Of a DNA stretch of 64,000 nucleotides, positions 16,743-25,474 are shown one piece after another. This DNA is from Sediminicoccus rosea. GTDB taxonomy: Bacteria; Pseudomonadota; Alphaproteobacteria; Acetobacterales; Acetobacteraceae. Both the position numbers and the translations under genes were made by a program. Position 1 is the stretch's first letter. Each line of letters begins with the position of its first letter. The DNA is taken from contig NZ_CP137852.1 of assembly GCF_033547095.1 (NCBI RefSeq), positions 4,489,001 to 4,553,000 of the forward strand, read 5' to 3'. The notes under the pieces were generated by a model. The model made no database searches. It worked only from the letters and a program-made list of their open reading frames with translations, and had not been told where the DNA came from.

Positions 16743-18452
16743 ATGCGCGAGAGACGCCTGCCACCCCGGCTCCTGCTCCTGGGCCTGACCATGCTTGCTG
16801 CCTGCGCGGCGGGCGGGCCCAATGTCGTGGACCGGGCCGGCCGCTCGGCGCCGAGCCGAGGGGAGGTCGCGGCCAGCGGCAGCGTCTTCGGCAACTACCT
16901 CGTCGGCCGCTTCGCGGGCGAGGAGCTGGATACCAAGGTGGCGGCCGACAGCCTGCTCGCGGCCCTGCGCGCCGATCCGGACCAGCCCGACCTCATCCAC
17001 CGCGCCTTCATCGCCACCCTCATGGATGGCCGGCCGGATGCGCTGCGCCTCGCCCGCCGCCTGCCGGACAACGCCTCGGCGCAGCTTGTGCTCTTCGGCG
17101 CCGAGGTGGCGGCCGGGCGCTGGGCGGGGGCGGAGGCGCGGGCGCGCAACCTGCACCGCCAGGGGCCGGTCTCGGCCCTCCAGCCCGTACTGCTGGCCTG
17201 GACCCAGGCCGGACGCGGCCAGACCGACCAGGCGCTGGCCACGCTGCGCCCCCTGGCCGAGCAGGGCCGCTTCCGCGCGCTGAACGCGCTGCACGGGGCG
17301 CTCATCGCCGACGTCGCCAACCGCCCGCGCGAGGCCGAGCGCTTCGTCCGCCTCGCCCTGGCCGACCAGCCCGAGCCGACGCTGCGCCTTGCGATGCTCG
17401 CCGCCGGCATCCTCGAGCGTGCCGGGCGCCCGGCCGAGGCGGCGCGGCTGCTCGACGAGCTGGCCGGCTCCAATGACGACCTGGCGCTCGCCGTCCTGCC
17501 GCCCGCGCGCCGCCTGGTGCTCACCCAGCGCGCCATCGAGGGCCCGGCCGACGGCATCGCGGAGGCCTATGTGGCGCTGGGCAGCGCCCTGCGCGGCCAG
17601 GGCCTGGAGGAGATGGCGACGCTGATGGCGCGCCTCGCCCTGCGTCTGCGGCCGAGCTTCGCCCCCGCCCTGCTGCTGCTGGCCGATACCCTGACCGAGG
17701 GCGAACGCCTGGAATCGGCGCGCGAGACGCTGCTGCTGGTGCCCGAGGGCGACCCGCTTTTCGGGCCGGCCCAGCTCCGCCAGGCCAACCTGCTCGACCG
17801 GCTGGGCCGCGCACCGGAGGCGGAGGCGCTGCTGCGCCGCATGGCCGACGCACAGCCCAGCCTGCCGCAACCGCTGACGCGCCTCGGTGACCTGCAGCGC
17901 CGGCGCGGCCGCTTCGCCGAGGCGGTGCAGGCCTATGACGGCGCCATCGCCCGCAGCCAGCCCATCCGCGCTGCCGATTGGCCGCTCTTCTACGCACGCG
18001 GCATCGCGCGGGAACGCTCCGGCAATTGGCCAGGCGCTGAGGAGGATTTCCTCCAGGCGCTGGCGCTCTCGCCCGAGCAGCCCTTCGTGCTGAACTACCT
18101 CGCCTATACCTGGGCCGACATGGGCGTGAACCTGGAACGCGCGAAGGCCATGCTGGAAGGCGCCGCGGCCCAGCGCCCGCAGGATGGCAACATCGCCGAC
18201 AGCCTCGGCTGGGTGCTGTTCCGCATGGGGCAGATCCAGGCCGCCATCACGCAGCTGGAGCGCGCGGTGGAGCTGGAGCCACGCAGCGCCACCATCAACG
18301 ACCACCTGGGCGACGCCTATTGGGCCGCCGGGCGTGAGCGCGAGGCGCGCTTCCAGTGGCAGCGGGCACTCACCATGGACCCGGAACCTGCCGAGGCGAC
18401 CCGCCTGCGGATGAAGATCGACAGCGGCCTGCCCCGGCCCGCCCGCCGCTGA
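16743..18452 (+). CDS. TPR-repeat lipoprotein
   Basis: 569 residues. The N-terminus [18 protein letters not shown] is a lipoprotein signal with lipobox LAAC, predicting attachment to a membrane, probably the outer one. The rest is helical tetratricopeptide sequence. Recognisable repeats become clear in the C-terminal third ([76 protein letters not shown]). It resembles alphaproteobacterial TPR proteins encoded directly before ispE and probably acts as a scaffold. It lies 1 base before ispE, implying co-transcription. Confidence 0.8.
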   Translation: MRERRLPPRLLLLGLTMLAACAAGGPNVVDRAGRSAPSRGEVAASGSVFGNYLVGRFAGEELDTKVAADSLLAALRADPDQPDLIHRAFIATLMDGRPDALRLARRLPDNASAQLVLFGAEVAAGRWAGAEARARNLHRQGPVSALQPVLLAWTQAGRGQTDQALATLRPLAEQGRFRALNALHGALIADVANRPREAERFVRLALADQPEPTLRLAMLAAGILERAGRPAEAARLLDELAGSNDDLALAVLPPARRLVLTQRAIEGPADGIAEAYVALGSALRGQGLEEMATLMARLALRLRPSFAPALLLLADTLTEGERLESARETLLLVPEGDPLFGPAQLRQANLLDRLGRAPEAEALLRRMADAQPSLPQPLTRLGDLQRRRGRFAEAVQAYDGAIARSQPIRAADWPLFYARGIARERSGNWPGAEEDFLQALALSPEQPFVLNYLAYTWADMGVNLERAKAMLEGAAAQRPQDGNIADSLGWVLFRMGQIQAAITQLERAVELEPRSATINDHLGDAYWAAGREREARFQWQRALTMDPEPAEATRLRMKIDSGLPRPARR

Positions 18453-18453
18453 C

Positions 18454-19305
18454 ATGACGACGCTGGAGGAGGCCGCCCCGGCCAAGGTCAACCTGTTCCT
18501 GCACGTGACCGGCCGCCGCGCCGACGGATACCACCTGCTGGACAGCCTCGCCGTCTTCGGCCCCGCCGCCGATCGCCTCGCCGCGGCCCCGGCCGATCAG
18601 CTGAGCCTGACGCTGGCCGGCCCCTTCGGCGAGAGCCTGGCCGCCGAACCCGACAACCTGGTGCTGCGCGCCGCCCGCACCCTCGCGGCCGAGGCCGGGG
18701 TGACGGCGGGCGCGGCGCTGCGGCTGGAAAAGCATCTGCCGGTCGCGTCCGGCATCGGCGGCGGCTCGGCCGACGCGGCCGCCGCGCTGCGCCTGCTCAA
18801 CCGCCTCTGGGGCTGCGCGCTGGAAGAGACGGTCCTGACGCGACTCGCCGCCCCGTTGGGCGCCGACATCCCGGTCTGCGTCGCCTCGCGCCCCGCCCGC
18901 ATGCAGGGCATCGGCGAGCAGATCAGCCCGGGCCCCACCCTGCCGGAATGCGGGCTTCTGCTGGTCAATCCGCGCGTGCCGGTGGCCACCCCCGCCGTCT
19001 TCCGCGCGCGCCAGGGTGGCTTCTCGCCATCGGCCACCCTCCCCGGCGCCTGGGGCAGTGCGGCGGCCATGGCGGCCGATCTCGCGCGGCTGACCAATGA
19101 CCTGGAGGCGCCGGCACTCTCCCTCTGCCCGGTGATCGGCGAGGTCCTGGCCGCGCTGCGCGCCGCGCCCGGCTGCCTGCTGGCGCGGATGAGCGGCTCC
19201 GGCGCCACATGTTTCGGCATCTTCGCGACACCGGCCGAGGCGGCTGCCGCCGCGCGCGGCATGCCCCCCGCCTGGTGGGCCGCGGGCGGCGCCCTGATCA
19301 CTTGA
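18454..19305 (+). CDS. ispE: 4-diphosphocytidyl-2-C-methyl-D-erythritol kinase
   Basis: 283 residues, a normal IspE length. The substrate-binding lysine block is [20 protein letters not shown] near the N-terminus. The GHMP-kinase ATP loop is [20 protein letters not shown] around residue 105, and GADIPVC follows. The C-terminal [12 protein letters not shown] is the third GHMP motif. It phosphorylates CDP-ME in the non-mevalonate isoprenoid pathway in the cytoplasm. It starts 1 base after the TPR gene stop. This is a housekeeping gene and a good anchor that the region is chromosomal. Confidence 0.95.
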   Translation: MTTLEEAAPAKVNLFLHVTGRRADGYHLLDSLAVFGPAADRLAAAPADQLSLTLAGPFGESLAAEPDNLVLRAARTLAAEAGVTAGAALRLEKHLPVASGIGGGSADAAAALRLLNRLWGCALEETVLTRLAAPLGADIPVCVASRPARMQGIGEQISPGPTLPECGLLLVNPRVPVATPAVFRARQGGFSPSATLPGAWGSAAAMAADLARLTNDLEAPALSLCPVIGEVLAALRAAPGCLLARMSGSGATCFGIFATPAEAAAAARGMPPAWWAAGGALIT

Positions 19306-19355
19306 CGGGCGCAGCGCTTCCGCCACAGCTTGTCCGGACATCGAAGGAGCCCGTC

Positions 19356-20402
19356 ATGATCGCCTCCCGCCGGACCATCCTTGCCGCCAGCGCCCTGTCG
19401 CTGCCCCTCAGCGCGCCCTGGGTCACCAGCCGCGCGCAATCCGGCGGCACGCTGACCGTGGTGCTGAACCAGGGCCTGCTGGCCCGCCTCTGGATCGACG
19501 AGCTGCATCCGGCCTTCGAGCGTGAAACGGGCGCGCGGCTGAACGTCCAGCAATCGGTCACGGCGAACATGCTCGCCATGCTCCGCACCCAGCGCGACAA
19601 CCCGCCCGACCTGATGCAGTTCTCCGAGGCGGGCGTCTTCGCCGCCGCCCAGGCCGGGCTGCTGCGCCCGCACAATCCGGCGAATATCCCGAACTGGGCC
19701 TTCCTGCGCGATGCCTTCAAGCTGGCCGACAACTACTCGGCCGGCGTCATCGATGCGGTGCACACGCTCTACTACAACACCCGCGCGCAGACGACGCAGC
19801 CCACCGCCTGGGCGCAGCTCTGGGATCCCTCCTCGCGCCGGCGTGTCGCCATCCCGCCCATCACCTGGAACAGCGGCGTGCGCATGGTGACGACGGCGGC
19901 GCAGATCGCCACCGGCAAGCCCTTCGCCGAGGCGCAGCGGGACCTCGATGCCGGCATCCGGCATCTCGCACGGCTGAAGGAGAATGGCGCCATTGCCTAT
20001 ACCGGCGCGCCGCAGGCCATCCAGATGCTGCAATCGGGCCAGATCCCGCTGGTGCCCTTCTACGGCATCTTCATCAACCCGATCATCGAGCAGGGCGCGC
20101 CCATCAAGCCCGCCGTGCCGCTGACCGAGGGCATCCATGGCGAGATCGTCGGCCTCAACATGCCGGTGAATGCACGCAACGTGGAACTGGCCGAGCGCTA
20201 CGTGAACATGAGCCTTTCGCGTGAGTTCCAGAGCAAGATTGACAGCGTGCTGCATTCGCGCGCTGCCAACCGCGAGGTGAACCCGTCACCGCGGACGATG
20301 GAGCTGCTCGGTCCGCCGGAGAACATCCTCTACGCCGACTGGCGCTTCCTCTCCGAGCAGCGCGGCCGGCTCACCGATGCCTGGAACAACGTGTTCGGCT
20401 GA
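19356..20402 (+). CDS. ABC transporter substrate-binding protein, polyamine/iron type
   Basis: 348 residues from ATG 19356, preceded by GAAGGAG. Signal peptide ASRRTILAASALSLPLSAPW, cleaved near SRAQS; the RR start hints at Tat export. The mature part (GTLTVVLNQGLLARLWIDEL, ETGARLNVQQS, DVNMPV-like stretch VGLNMPVNARN, then ELAERYVNMSLSREFQSK) fits the spermidine/putrescine and thiamine/iron SBP family. It is the first gene of a six- or seven-gene operon continuing into two permeases, an ATPase and a CTLCSC-type hydratase, so the ligand may be a nitrile, amide or thiocyanate-related compound. Confidence 0.8.
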   Translation: MIASRRTILAASALSLPLSAPWVTSRAQSGGTLTVVLNQGLLARLWIDELHPAFERETGARLNVQQSVTANMLAMLRTQRDNPPDLMQFSEAGVFAAAQAGLLRPHNPANIPNWAFLRDAFKLADNYSAGVIDAVHTLYYNTRAQTTQPTAWAQLWDPSSRRRVAIPPITWNSGVRMVTTAAQIATGKPFAEAQRDLDAGIRHLARLKENGAIAYTGAPQAIQMLQSGQIPLVPFYGIFINPIIEQGAPIKPAVPLTEGIHGEIVGLNMPVNARNVELAERYVNMSLSREFQSKIDSVLHSRAANREVNPSPRTMELLGPPENILYADWRFLSEQRGRLTDAWNNVFG

Positions 20403-21262
20403 TGCAGGGCGCTTCCCCGCGCCTCACCGGGCTGTTGCTGATTGCGCCCGCGCTGGTTTTCCTCGCGGCCTTCTACCTCGTGCCGCTGGGATACATGGTC
20501 GAGGAAAGCCTGCGCTCCGCGCCGGCCGACCTGGAGCCGCGCGCGGGGCTGCACCTCTTCCAGTATGACCGCGTCTGGAATTCCGGGCGCTCATGGCGGG
20601 CGCTGGAGCGGACGGTGCGGATCTCGGCCATCTCCACGCTGCTCACGCTGCTCATCGCCTATCCGATCGCGCTGTTTCTCTTCCAGGTGCGGACCTTCTG
20701 GCGCACGGCGATCCTCATCACGATCTTCGTCTCCCTCGCCTCCAGCCTGATCGTGCGGAACTATGGCTGGCTGGTGACGCTGGCCGACGCGGGACCGGTC
20801 AACCAGCTCCTGCTGGCGCTCGGCCTGACCGAGGAGCCGTTGCGGCTGGTCTACAGCGAAGGTGCGACCATCGTGGCGCTGGTGCATTACGCGCTGCCCT
20901 TCATGATCCTGCCGATCTACGGCGCATTGACGCGCATCCCACCCTCCTTCGTCGAAGCCGCGCAATCGCTCGGCGCCGGGCCCTGGCGGGCGCTCTTCGG
21001 CACGGTGCTGCCGCTCTCCATGCCGGGGATCTTCGGCGGCACCACGCTGACCTTCGCCATTTGCATGAGCGCCTTCGTGACACCCCTCATGCTCGGCTCG
21101 CCCGCGACGGCGATGATCAGCCAGGTGGCGGCCGAGCAGTTCCTGGTGCAGCTGAACTTCCCCTTCGGCTCGGCCATGATCGTGGCGCTGACGCTGGTCA
21201 CCTTCGGCATCCTGCTGGCCTATACGCTCCTCATCCGCCTGGTGTTCCGCCACCATGCCTGA
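20402..21262 (+). CDS. ABC transporter permease (PotB-like)
   Basis: 286 residues; its ATG shares one base with the receptor stop (TGATG). Six hydrophobic segments are visible, beginning with LTGLLLIAPALVFLAAFYLV at the N-terminus. The EAA loop is EAAQSLGAGPWRALFGTVLP followed by SMPGIFGGTTLTF, as in PotB/PotH-type permeases of the polyamine/Fe3+ group. It forms a heterodimer with the permease encoded next, whose start it overlaps by 8 bases. Confidence 0.9.
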   Translation: MQGASPRLTGLLLIAPALVFLAAFYLVPLGYMVEESLRSAPADLEPRAGLHLFQYDRVWNSGRSWRALERTVRISAISTLLTLLIAYPIALFLFQVRTFWRTAILITIFVSLASSLIVRNYGWLVTLADAGPVNQLLLALGLTEEPLRLVYSEGATIVALVHYALPFMILPIYGALTRIPPSFVEAAQSLGAGPWRALFGTVLPLSMPGIFGGTTLTFAICMSAFVTPLMLGSPATAMISQVAAEQFLVQLNFPFGSAMIVALTLVTFGILLAYTLLIRLVFRHHA

Positions 21263-22055
21263 CGCGAAGAGCTTCCGCGCCGTGGTGGCGCTGCTGGCCA
21301 GCCTCGGCCTCGCCTTTCTCATCTTTCCGGTGATCTTCACCGGGGTGGTGGCCTTCGGCGGCTCGATCTTCATCGAGTTCCCGCCGCAAAGCCTCTCGCT
21401 GCGCTGGTTCGAGAATATCAGCCGCATCAACCGCATCTGGGATGCGACCATCACCAGCCTCTACATCGGCGTGATCACCGCCGCGCTCGCCACCGCCATG
21501 GGGGCAGCCGCAGCCCTCGCCCTGGTGCGCAGCCCGCTGCCGGGCAAGGCCATGCTGACCTCCCTGCTGCTCTCGCCCATCGCGCTGCCCATCGTGGCCA
21601 TCGGCATCGCGCTGATCCAGTTCTTCATCCTGCTGGGCGTCGCCTTCACCTGGTGGAGCCTGGTCATCGGCCATCTCGTGCTGGTCATCGCCTATCCGGT
21701 GCGGACCGTGGCGGCGGCCCTCACCCTCTCCAACCCCTCGCTGGAGGAGGCGGGCGCCTCGCTCGGCGCCTCGCCCTGGCAGGTCTTCCGCACAGTCACG
21801 CTACCGCAGATGGCGCCGGGCCTGGTCAGCGGCTTCCTCTTCGCCTTCCTCATCAGCTTCGACAACTATCCGATCAGCGTCTTCCTCGTGCGTGGCGACC
21901 TCACGACCCTGCCGATCGAGCTGTTCAACTACATCAGCCAGAACCTGGACCCGACGCCGGCGGCCTTCTCCTCCGCCTATGTCGCCGTGGTCGCGCTGCT
22001 CATCCTGCTGGCCGAGCGGCGCTGGCGCATCATCTCCCTCTCCATCCCGCGCTGA
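21255..22055 (+). CDS. ABC transporter permease (PotC-like)
   Basis: 266 residues; the start overlaps the preceding permease by 8 bases. The first membrane segment spans residues 8-33. The EAA loop reads EEAGASLGASPWQVFRTVTL, followed by APGLVSGFLFAFLISFDNYP, a strong match to PotC/PotI permeases where SFDD or SFDN is conserved. It completes the membrane part of the transporter with the PotB-like partner and the ATPase 9 bases downstream. Confidence 0.9.
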   Translation: MPDAKSFRAVVALLASLGLAFLIFPVIFTGVVAFGGSIFIEFPPQSLSLRWFENISRINRIWDATITSLYIGVITAALATAMGAAAALALVRSPLPGKAMLTSLLLSPIALPIVAIGIALIQFFILLGVAFTWWSLVIGHLVLVIAYPVRTVAAALTLSNPSLEEAGASLGASPWQVFRTVTLPQMAPGLVSGFLFAFLISFDNYPISVFLVRGDLTTLPIELFNYISQNLDPTPAAFSSAYVAVVALLILLAERRWRIISLSIPR

Positions 22056-22064
22056 GGAGACCCC

Positions 22065-23117
22065 ATGGCCCGGCTTGAGCTCGATCGCGTCGAGGTGACC
22101 CTGGGGGGCAACCGCATCCTGCACGGCGTCAGCCTCGACGTGGCGGATGGCGAATGCGTGGCGCTGCTGGGCCCTTCGGGCTGCGGCAAGACGACGACGC
22201 TGCGCGCCATCGCAGGCTTCACGCCGGTGAGCGGGGGGGAGATCCGCATCGCCGGGCGCTCCGTGCTCGGCCTGCCGCCGCACCGGCGCAACCTCGGCCT
22301 CGTCTTTCAGGATTATGCGCTGTTTCCGCACATGACGGTGGCGCAGAACATCGGCTACGGGCTGCGCATGCGCGGGCAGGACCGCGGCACCATCGCGAAG
22401 CGCGTGGAGGAGGCGCTGGACCTGGTCCGCCTGGGCGAGATGGCCGATCGCTACCCAGCGCGCCTCTCGGGCGGCCAGCGGCAGCGCGTGGCGCTGGCGC
22501 GCGCGCTCGTCATCAAGCCCGACATCCTGCTGCTGGACGAGCCGCTGGGCGCGCTGGACCGCAAGCTGCGTGACGCGATGCAAGTGGAACTGAAGCGCAT
22601 CCATCGCGAAGTCGGCGTCACAACCATCATCGTCACGCATGACCAGGAGGAGGCGCTCTCGCTTGCCGATCGCGTGGCCGTCATGTTCACCGGCGACATC
22701 CGCGAGGTGGAGCGCCCCGCGACCCTCTATGCCCGCCCGCGCAGCCGCGAGGTGATGGATTTCCTGGGCGAGGCCAATCTCATCCCGGCCGATGTCACGC
22801 CGGAGGGCGCACTGCGCCTGCCGGGCGGTGGCGAAATCCTGCACGCCGGTGCCAGCCCCGGCGCGGTGCGGATCGGCATCCGGCCCGAGCACATGACGAT
22901 CCTGCGCGAGGCCGCGTCCGGCAGCATCGCCGCGCGCGTGACCGAAATCGTCTTCAAGGGCGCGCATGCCTCGCTCTATGCGGAGGGCCCGGCTGGCCTG
23001 GCCCTCTCGGCGAGCCTGCCGCCCGCGGCGCTGGCGGCGCCGCCCGCCATCGGCGAGACTGTCCATCTGCGCCCCGACCCCGCGCATCTCATCCTGTTCG
23101 AGGAGGACAAGGCATGA
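22065..23117 (+). CDS. ABC transporter ATP-binding protein (PotA-like)
   Basis: 350 residues. Walker A GPSGCGKTTTLRAIAGF, Q-loop VFQDYALFPHMTVAQNI, signature LSGGQRQRVALARALV and Walker B ILLLDEPLGALDRKLRD, with the switch His in VTHDQEEAL. A C-terminal TOBE-type domain (about 240-350) includes GIRPEHMTIL. It energises the polyamine-type importer. Its stop overlaps the first hydratase gene as ATGA (23114-23117), which ties transport directly to the hydratase. Confidence 0.9.
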   Translation: MARLELDRVEVTLGGNRILHGVSLDVADGECVALLGPSGCGKTTTLRAIAGFTPVSGGEIRIAGRSVLGLPPHRRNLGLVFQDYALFPHMTVAQNIGYGLRMRGQDRGTIAKRVEEALDLVRLGEMADRYPARLSGGQRQRVALARALVIKPDILLLDEPLGALDRKLRDAMQVELKRIHREVGVTTIIVTHDQEEALSLADRVAVMFTGDIREVERPATLYARPRSREVMDFLGEANLIPADVTPEGALRLPGGGEILHAGASPGAVRIGIRPEHMTILREAASGSIAARVTEIVFKGAHASLYAEGPAGLALSASLPPAALAAPPAIGETVHLRPDPAHLILFEEDKA

Positions 23118-23437
23118 CCAGCGAACGCGCCATGCATGACATAGGCGGGCTCGACCTCGGCCCGATTGATCGCACCGAGCATCCACGCACGCTCTATGAG
23201 CTGCGGGTGGACGCCATGCTCATGCTGCTGACAGGCCCGGCCTGCGGCGCCTTCAAGACGGATGCACTGCGGCGTGCCATCGAGGAATTCTCGCAGGAGG
23301 ATTACGACCACCTGCCCTACTATGACCGCTGGCTGCAGGCGATCACCAACCTCCTGGTCGAGCAGCAAGTGCTGACGCGCGAGGAGATCGAGGCGCGGGT
23401 CGCCGCCATCACGAAGGAGCTGGCCGATGCCGCCTGA
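23114..23437 (+). CDS. Nitrile hydratase beta N-terminal-like subunit (thiocyanate hydrolase beta-like)
   Basis: 107 residues. HDIGGLDLGPIDRTEHP near the N-terminus is the DxGG-GPI opening of nitrile hydratase beta subunits. It is followed by the helical LRRAIEEFSQEDYDHLPYYD, matching the region where beta has ALERMNPAEYL-type sequence and a YY pair. Only the N-terminal half of beta is present; the C-terminal SH3-like half is the next gene. A separate half-subunit of this kind is the arrangement known in thiocyanate hydrolase (SCNase). Nitrile hydratase activators lack the DxGG-GPI opening, so I do not think it is an activator. Confidence 0.75.
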   Translation: MTSERAMHDIGGLDLGPIDRTEHPRTLYELRVDAMLMLLTGPACGAFKTDALRRAIEEFSQEDYDHLPYYDRWLQAITNLLVEQQVLTREEIEARVAAITKELADAA

Positions 23438-23717
23438 GCCGCGCTTCGTGCCCGGCACGCCAGTCCGCGTCGCCGACCGGCCGGTGCGCGGCCATTGCCG
23501 CACGCCCTTCTACCTGCGCGGCCATCGCGGCGTGGTGACGGAATATGCCGGCCGCTTCCATGACCCGTCCCAGCTGGCGCAGCACCGCCCGGGCCTGCCC
23601 AAGCTGTTTCTCTACCGCGTCCGCTTCCCGCATCTCGGCCCCGACGGCCAGCCGACGCGGGACGAGATCGAGGCCGACATCTACGAGGATTGGCTGGAAA
23701 GCGAGGCCGCCCCATGA
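23427..23717 (+). CDS. Nitrile hydratase beta C-terminal SH3-like subunit (thiocyanate hydrolase alpha-like)
   Basis: 96 residues overlapping the previous gene by 11 bases. RFVPGTPVRVADRPVRGHCR is the start of the SH3-like barrel of nitrile hydratase beta (FxxGDxVRV, HxRxPxYxRG). YLRGHRGVVTEYAGRFHDP and LFLYRVRFPH follow, and the domain ends DIYEDWLES. The conserved Arg and His residues that bridge to the catalytic subunit's oxidised cysteines in the family are visible. It is a free-standing half, complementary to the preceding gene. Confidence 0.75.
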   Translation: MPPEPRFVPGTPVRVADRPVRGHCRTPFYLRGHRGVVTEYAGRFHDPSQLAQHRPGLPKLFLYRVRFPHLGPDGQPTRDEIEADIYEDWLESEAAP

Positions 23718-24370
23718 GCACGCCGCATCACCACCATCATGATCACGACCACGATCACGATCATGACCACGCGCCCATCGAGGATGGCGAGGGCCCGCCC
23801 GGCCCCTTCCAGATCCTGGAGCGCGCGCTGCGCGAACTGCTCATCGAGAAGGGCATCCTCACCGCCGAGCAGATCACCCGCCAGATCGAGCTGCAGGAGG
23901 GCCGCACGCCCGAGCTCGGCGCCAGCGTCATCGCCAAGGCCTGGGCCGATCCGGAATTCCACGCGGAGTTAAAGCGCGACGCGCGCGCCGCGGTGGCGAG
24001 GCTCGGCATCACCATCCCCGATGCGCCGGAGCTGATCGCGCTCGAGAATGAGGAGGGATTGCACCACGTCATCGCCTGCACCCTCTGCTCCTGCTACCCG
24101 CGCATGCTGCTGGGCGTGCCGCCCGCCTGGTACAAGAGCAAGGCCTATCGCTCGCGCGTGGTCCTCGACCCGCGCGGCGTGCTCGCGGAATTCGGGTTGA
24201 CCCTGCCGGAGGAGACGCGCATCCGCGTCGTGGATAGCACGGCCGATCTGCGCTACCTTGTCATCCCCCGCCGCCCGGAGGGCACGGAAGGCTGGGACGA
24301 GGCGCGGCTCGCGGCCCTGGTGACGCGCGATTCGATGATCGGCACCGCTGTGGCGTTGGCGCCGGACTGA
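23714..24370 (+). CDS. Cobalt-type nitrile hydratase alpha / thiocyanate hydrolase gamma-like catalytic subunit
   Basis: 218 residues from the ATG in the ATGA overlap at 23714. The metal site is C122-T-L-C125-S-C127, followed by YPR and then [15 protein letters not shown]. The Thr between the first two cysteines is the cobalt (non-corrin) version; iron enzymes have Ser. The N-terminus is remarkable: five His and then alternating Asp-His (residues 5-19), a probable metal-binding tail. Nitrile hydratases convert nitriles to amides; SCNase hydrolyses thiocyanate to carbonyl sulfide and ammonia. The split beta favours an SCNase-like architecture, but substrate is unproven. No nearby cobalt activator gene is seen. 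Confidence 0.8.
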   Translation: MSTPHHHHHDHDHDHDHDHAPIEDGEGPPGPFQILERALRELLIEKGILTAEQITRQIELQEGRTPELGASVIAKAWADPEFHAELKRDARAAVARLGITIPDAPELIALENEEGLHHVIACTLCSCYPRMLLGVPPAWYKSKAYRSRVVLDPRGVLAEFGLTLPEETRIRVVDSTADLRYLVIPRRPEGTEGWDEARLAALVTRDSMIGTAVALAPD

Positions 24371-24377
24371 GTGGGGC

Positions 24378-24452
24378 TGGTTGGGGTGCTAGGATTCGAA
24401 CCTAGGAATGGCGGTACCAAAAACCGCTGCCTTACCACTTGGCTACACCCCA
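24378..24452 (-). tRNA. tRNA-Gln (anticodon TTG)
   Basis: On the minus strand a complete cloverleaf is seen: 7-bp acceptor TGGGGTG/CACCCCA, D-arm with AGCCAAGTGGT, anticodon stem GCGGT/ACCGC with loop TTTTGGT (anticodon TTG), T-arm CTAGG TTCGAAT CCTAG, discriminator A and encoded CCA. Without CCA it spans 24381-24452. It lies 7 bases beyond the hydratase stop, convergent to it. No integrase or attachment duplication is visible beside it. Confidence 0.95.
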
Positions 24453-24499
24453 GCCGTGCAGCCCTTTAGCGAGGCACCGCCGGGGTCGTAAAGCCCCCC

Positions 24500-25474
24500 T
24501 CAGATCCGGATATTCGCGTCACGCACCAGCTGCTGCCAGCGGGCCAGGTCGGTGCGCAGGATGTCGGCCAGCCGCTCCGGCCCGCCCGGCGGCGCAGCCT
24601 CCACATTCTGCTGGGCGAGGCGCCGGACGAAGGCGGGGTCGGCCAGCAATTCGTTGAGGACGCGATTCCAGTAGAGCGTGATGGCCGGCGGCGTGCCGGC
24701 CGGGCCGAGCAGGCCAGCCCAGGCCAGGCTCTGGAAATCCACCACCTCCGGCACGCCCGATTCGCGCATGCTCGGCACATTCGGCAGGATGGGCGAACGC
24801 GCCTGCGCCAGCACCGCCAGCGCCTTCACGCGGCCGCCGGTCACCTGCGGCATGGCGCTCGTCATCGCGTCGATCATGAAATGCACGCGCCCGGCCGAGA
24901 GGTCGAGCAGCGCCTGGGCCGAGCCGCGATACGGCACCTGCTCCATCGGCACCCGCGCGAGCCGGGAGAACATCTCCGTCGTCAGGTGCCCCGCCGTCCC
25001 CATGCCCGGGTTGGCCGCGATGTAGCGGCCGGGATTGGCCCGCATCAGGGCCACAAGCTCGGCCAGGTTGTTGGCGGGCAGGTCGGGCGGCACCACGATC
25101 AGGAATCCGGTCCAGCCGATCAGCGACATGGGCACGAGGTCGCGCAGCACGTCGAAGGGCAGGTTGGGCGTGACCGCCGGATTCACCGCGACGGGCGAGT
25201 TGCTGGTCAGCAGCAGCGTATGCCCATCGGGCGGCGCGCTGGTCACCGCCTGCACGCCGATCGCCCCGGTGGCGCCCGCCCGATTGTCCACGACGATCTG
25301 GACGTTGTGCCGCGTCTGCATCTCCTCGGTCAGCACGCGTGCGATCAGGTCGCTCATATTGCCCGGTGGGAAGGGCACGATGATGCGCACCGGGCGTGTC
25401 GGATAGCCTTGCGCGAAGGCCGGCGCGGCGAGCGCGAGCGCGGGCGTGGCGAGCAGATGGCGGCGTTGGATCAT
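24500..25474 (-). CDS. Bug/TctC-family tripartite tricarboxylate receptor
   Basis: 324 residues. Signal peptide MIQRRHLLATPALALAAPAF, cleaved near AFAQG. Core motifs PTRPVRIIVPFPPGNMSD, VDNRAGATGAIG, PDGHTLLLTS, EQVPYRGSAQAL and VFA-type end LARWQQLVRDANIRI. The usual GG of the first loop is PPGNMSD, as in many LLM-linked Bugs. It overlaps the monooxygenase gene by ATGA (25471-25474) and is the last gene of an operon with MmgE/PrpD. The ligand is unknown and no TctAB membrane genes are adjacent. Confidence 0.85.
   Translation of the reverse strand: MIQRRHLLATPALALAAPAFAQGYPTRPVRIIVPFPPGNMSDLIARVLTEEMQTRHNVQIVVDNRAGATGAIGVQAVTSAPPDGHTLLLTSNSPVAVNPAVTPNLPFDVLRDLVPMSLIGWTGFLIVVPPDLPANNLAELVALMRANPGRYIAANPGMGTAGHLTTEMFSRLARVPMEQVPYRGSAQALLDLSAGRVHFMIDAMTSAMPQVTGGRVKALAVLAQARSPILPNVPSMRESGVPEVVDFQSLAWAGLLGPAGTPPAITLYWNRVLNELLADPAFVRRLAQQNVEAAPPGGPERLADILRTDLARWQQLVRDANIRI

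Noticed and set aside
16086-18491. Long minus-strand open frame opposite the TPR gene and into ispE
   Set aside because: The plus-strand TPR lipoprotein and IspE have clear motifs, ribosome-binding context and tight spacing. The antisense sequence is low-complexity Arg/Gln/Ala.
24378-24500. Integration site at tRNA-Gln
   Set aside because: No integrase, no repeated 3' tRNA fragment and no change in gene style next to it are visible.
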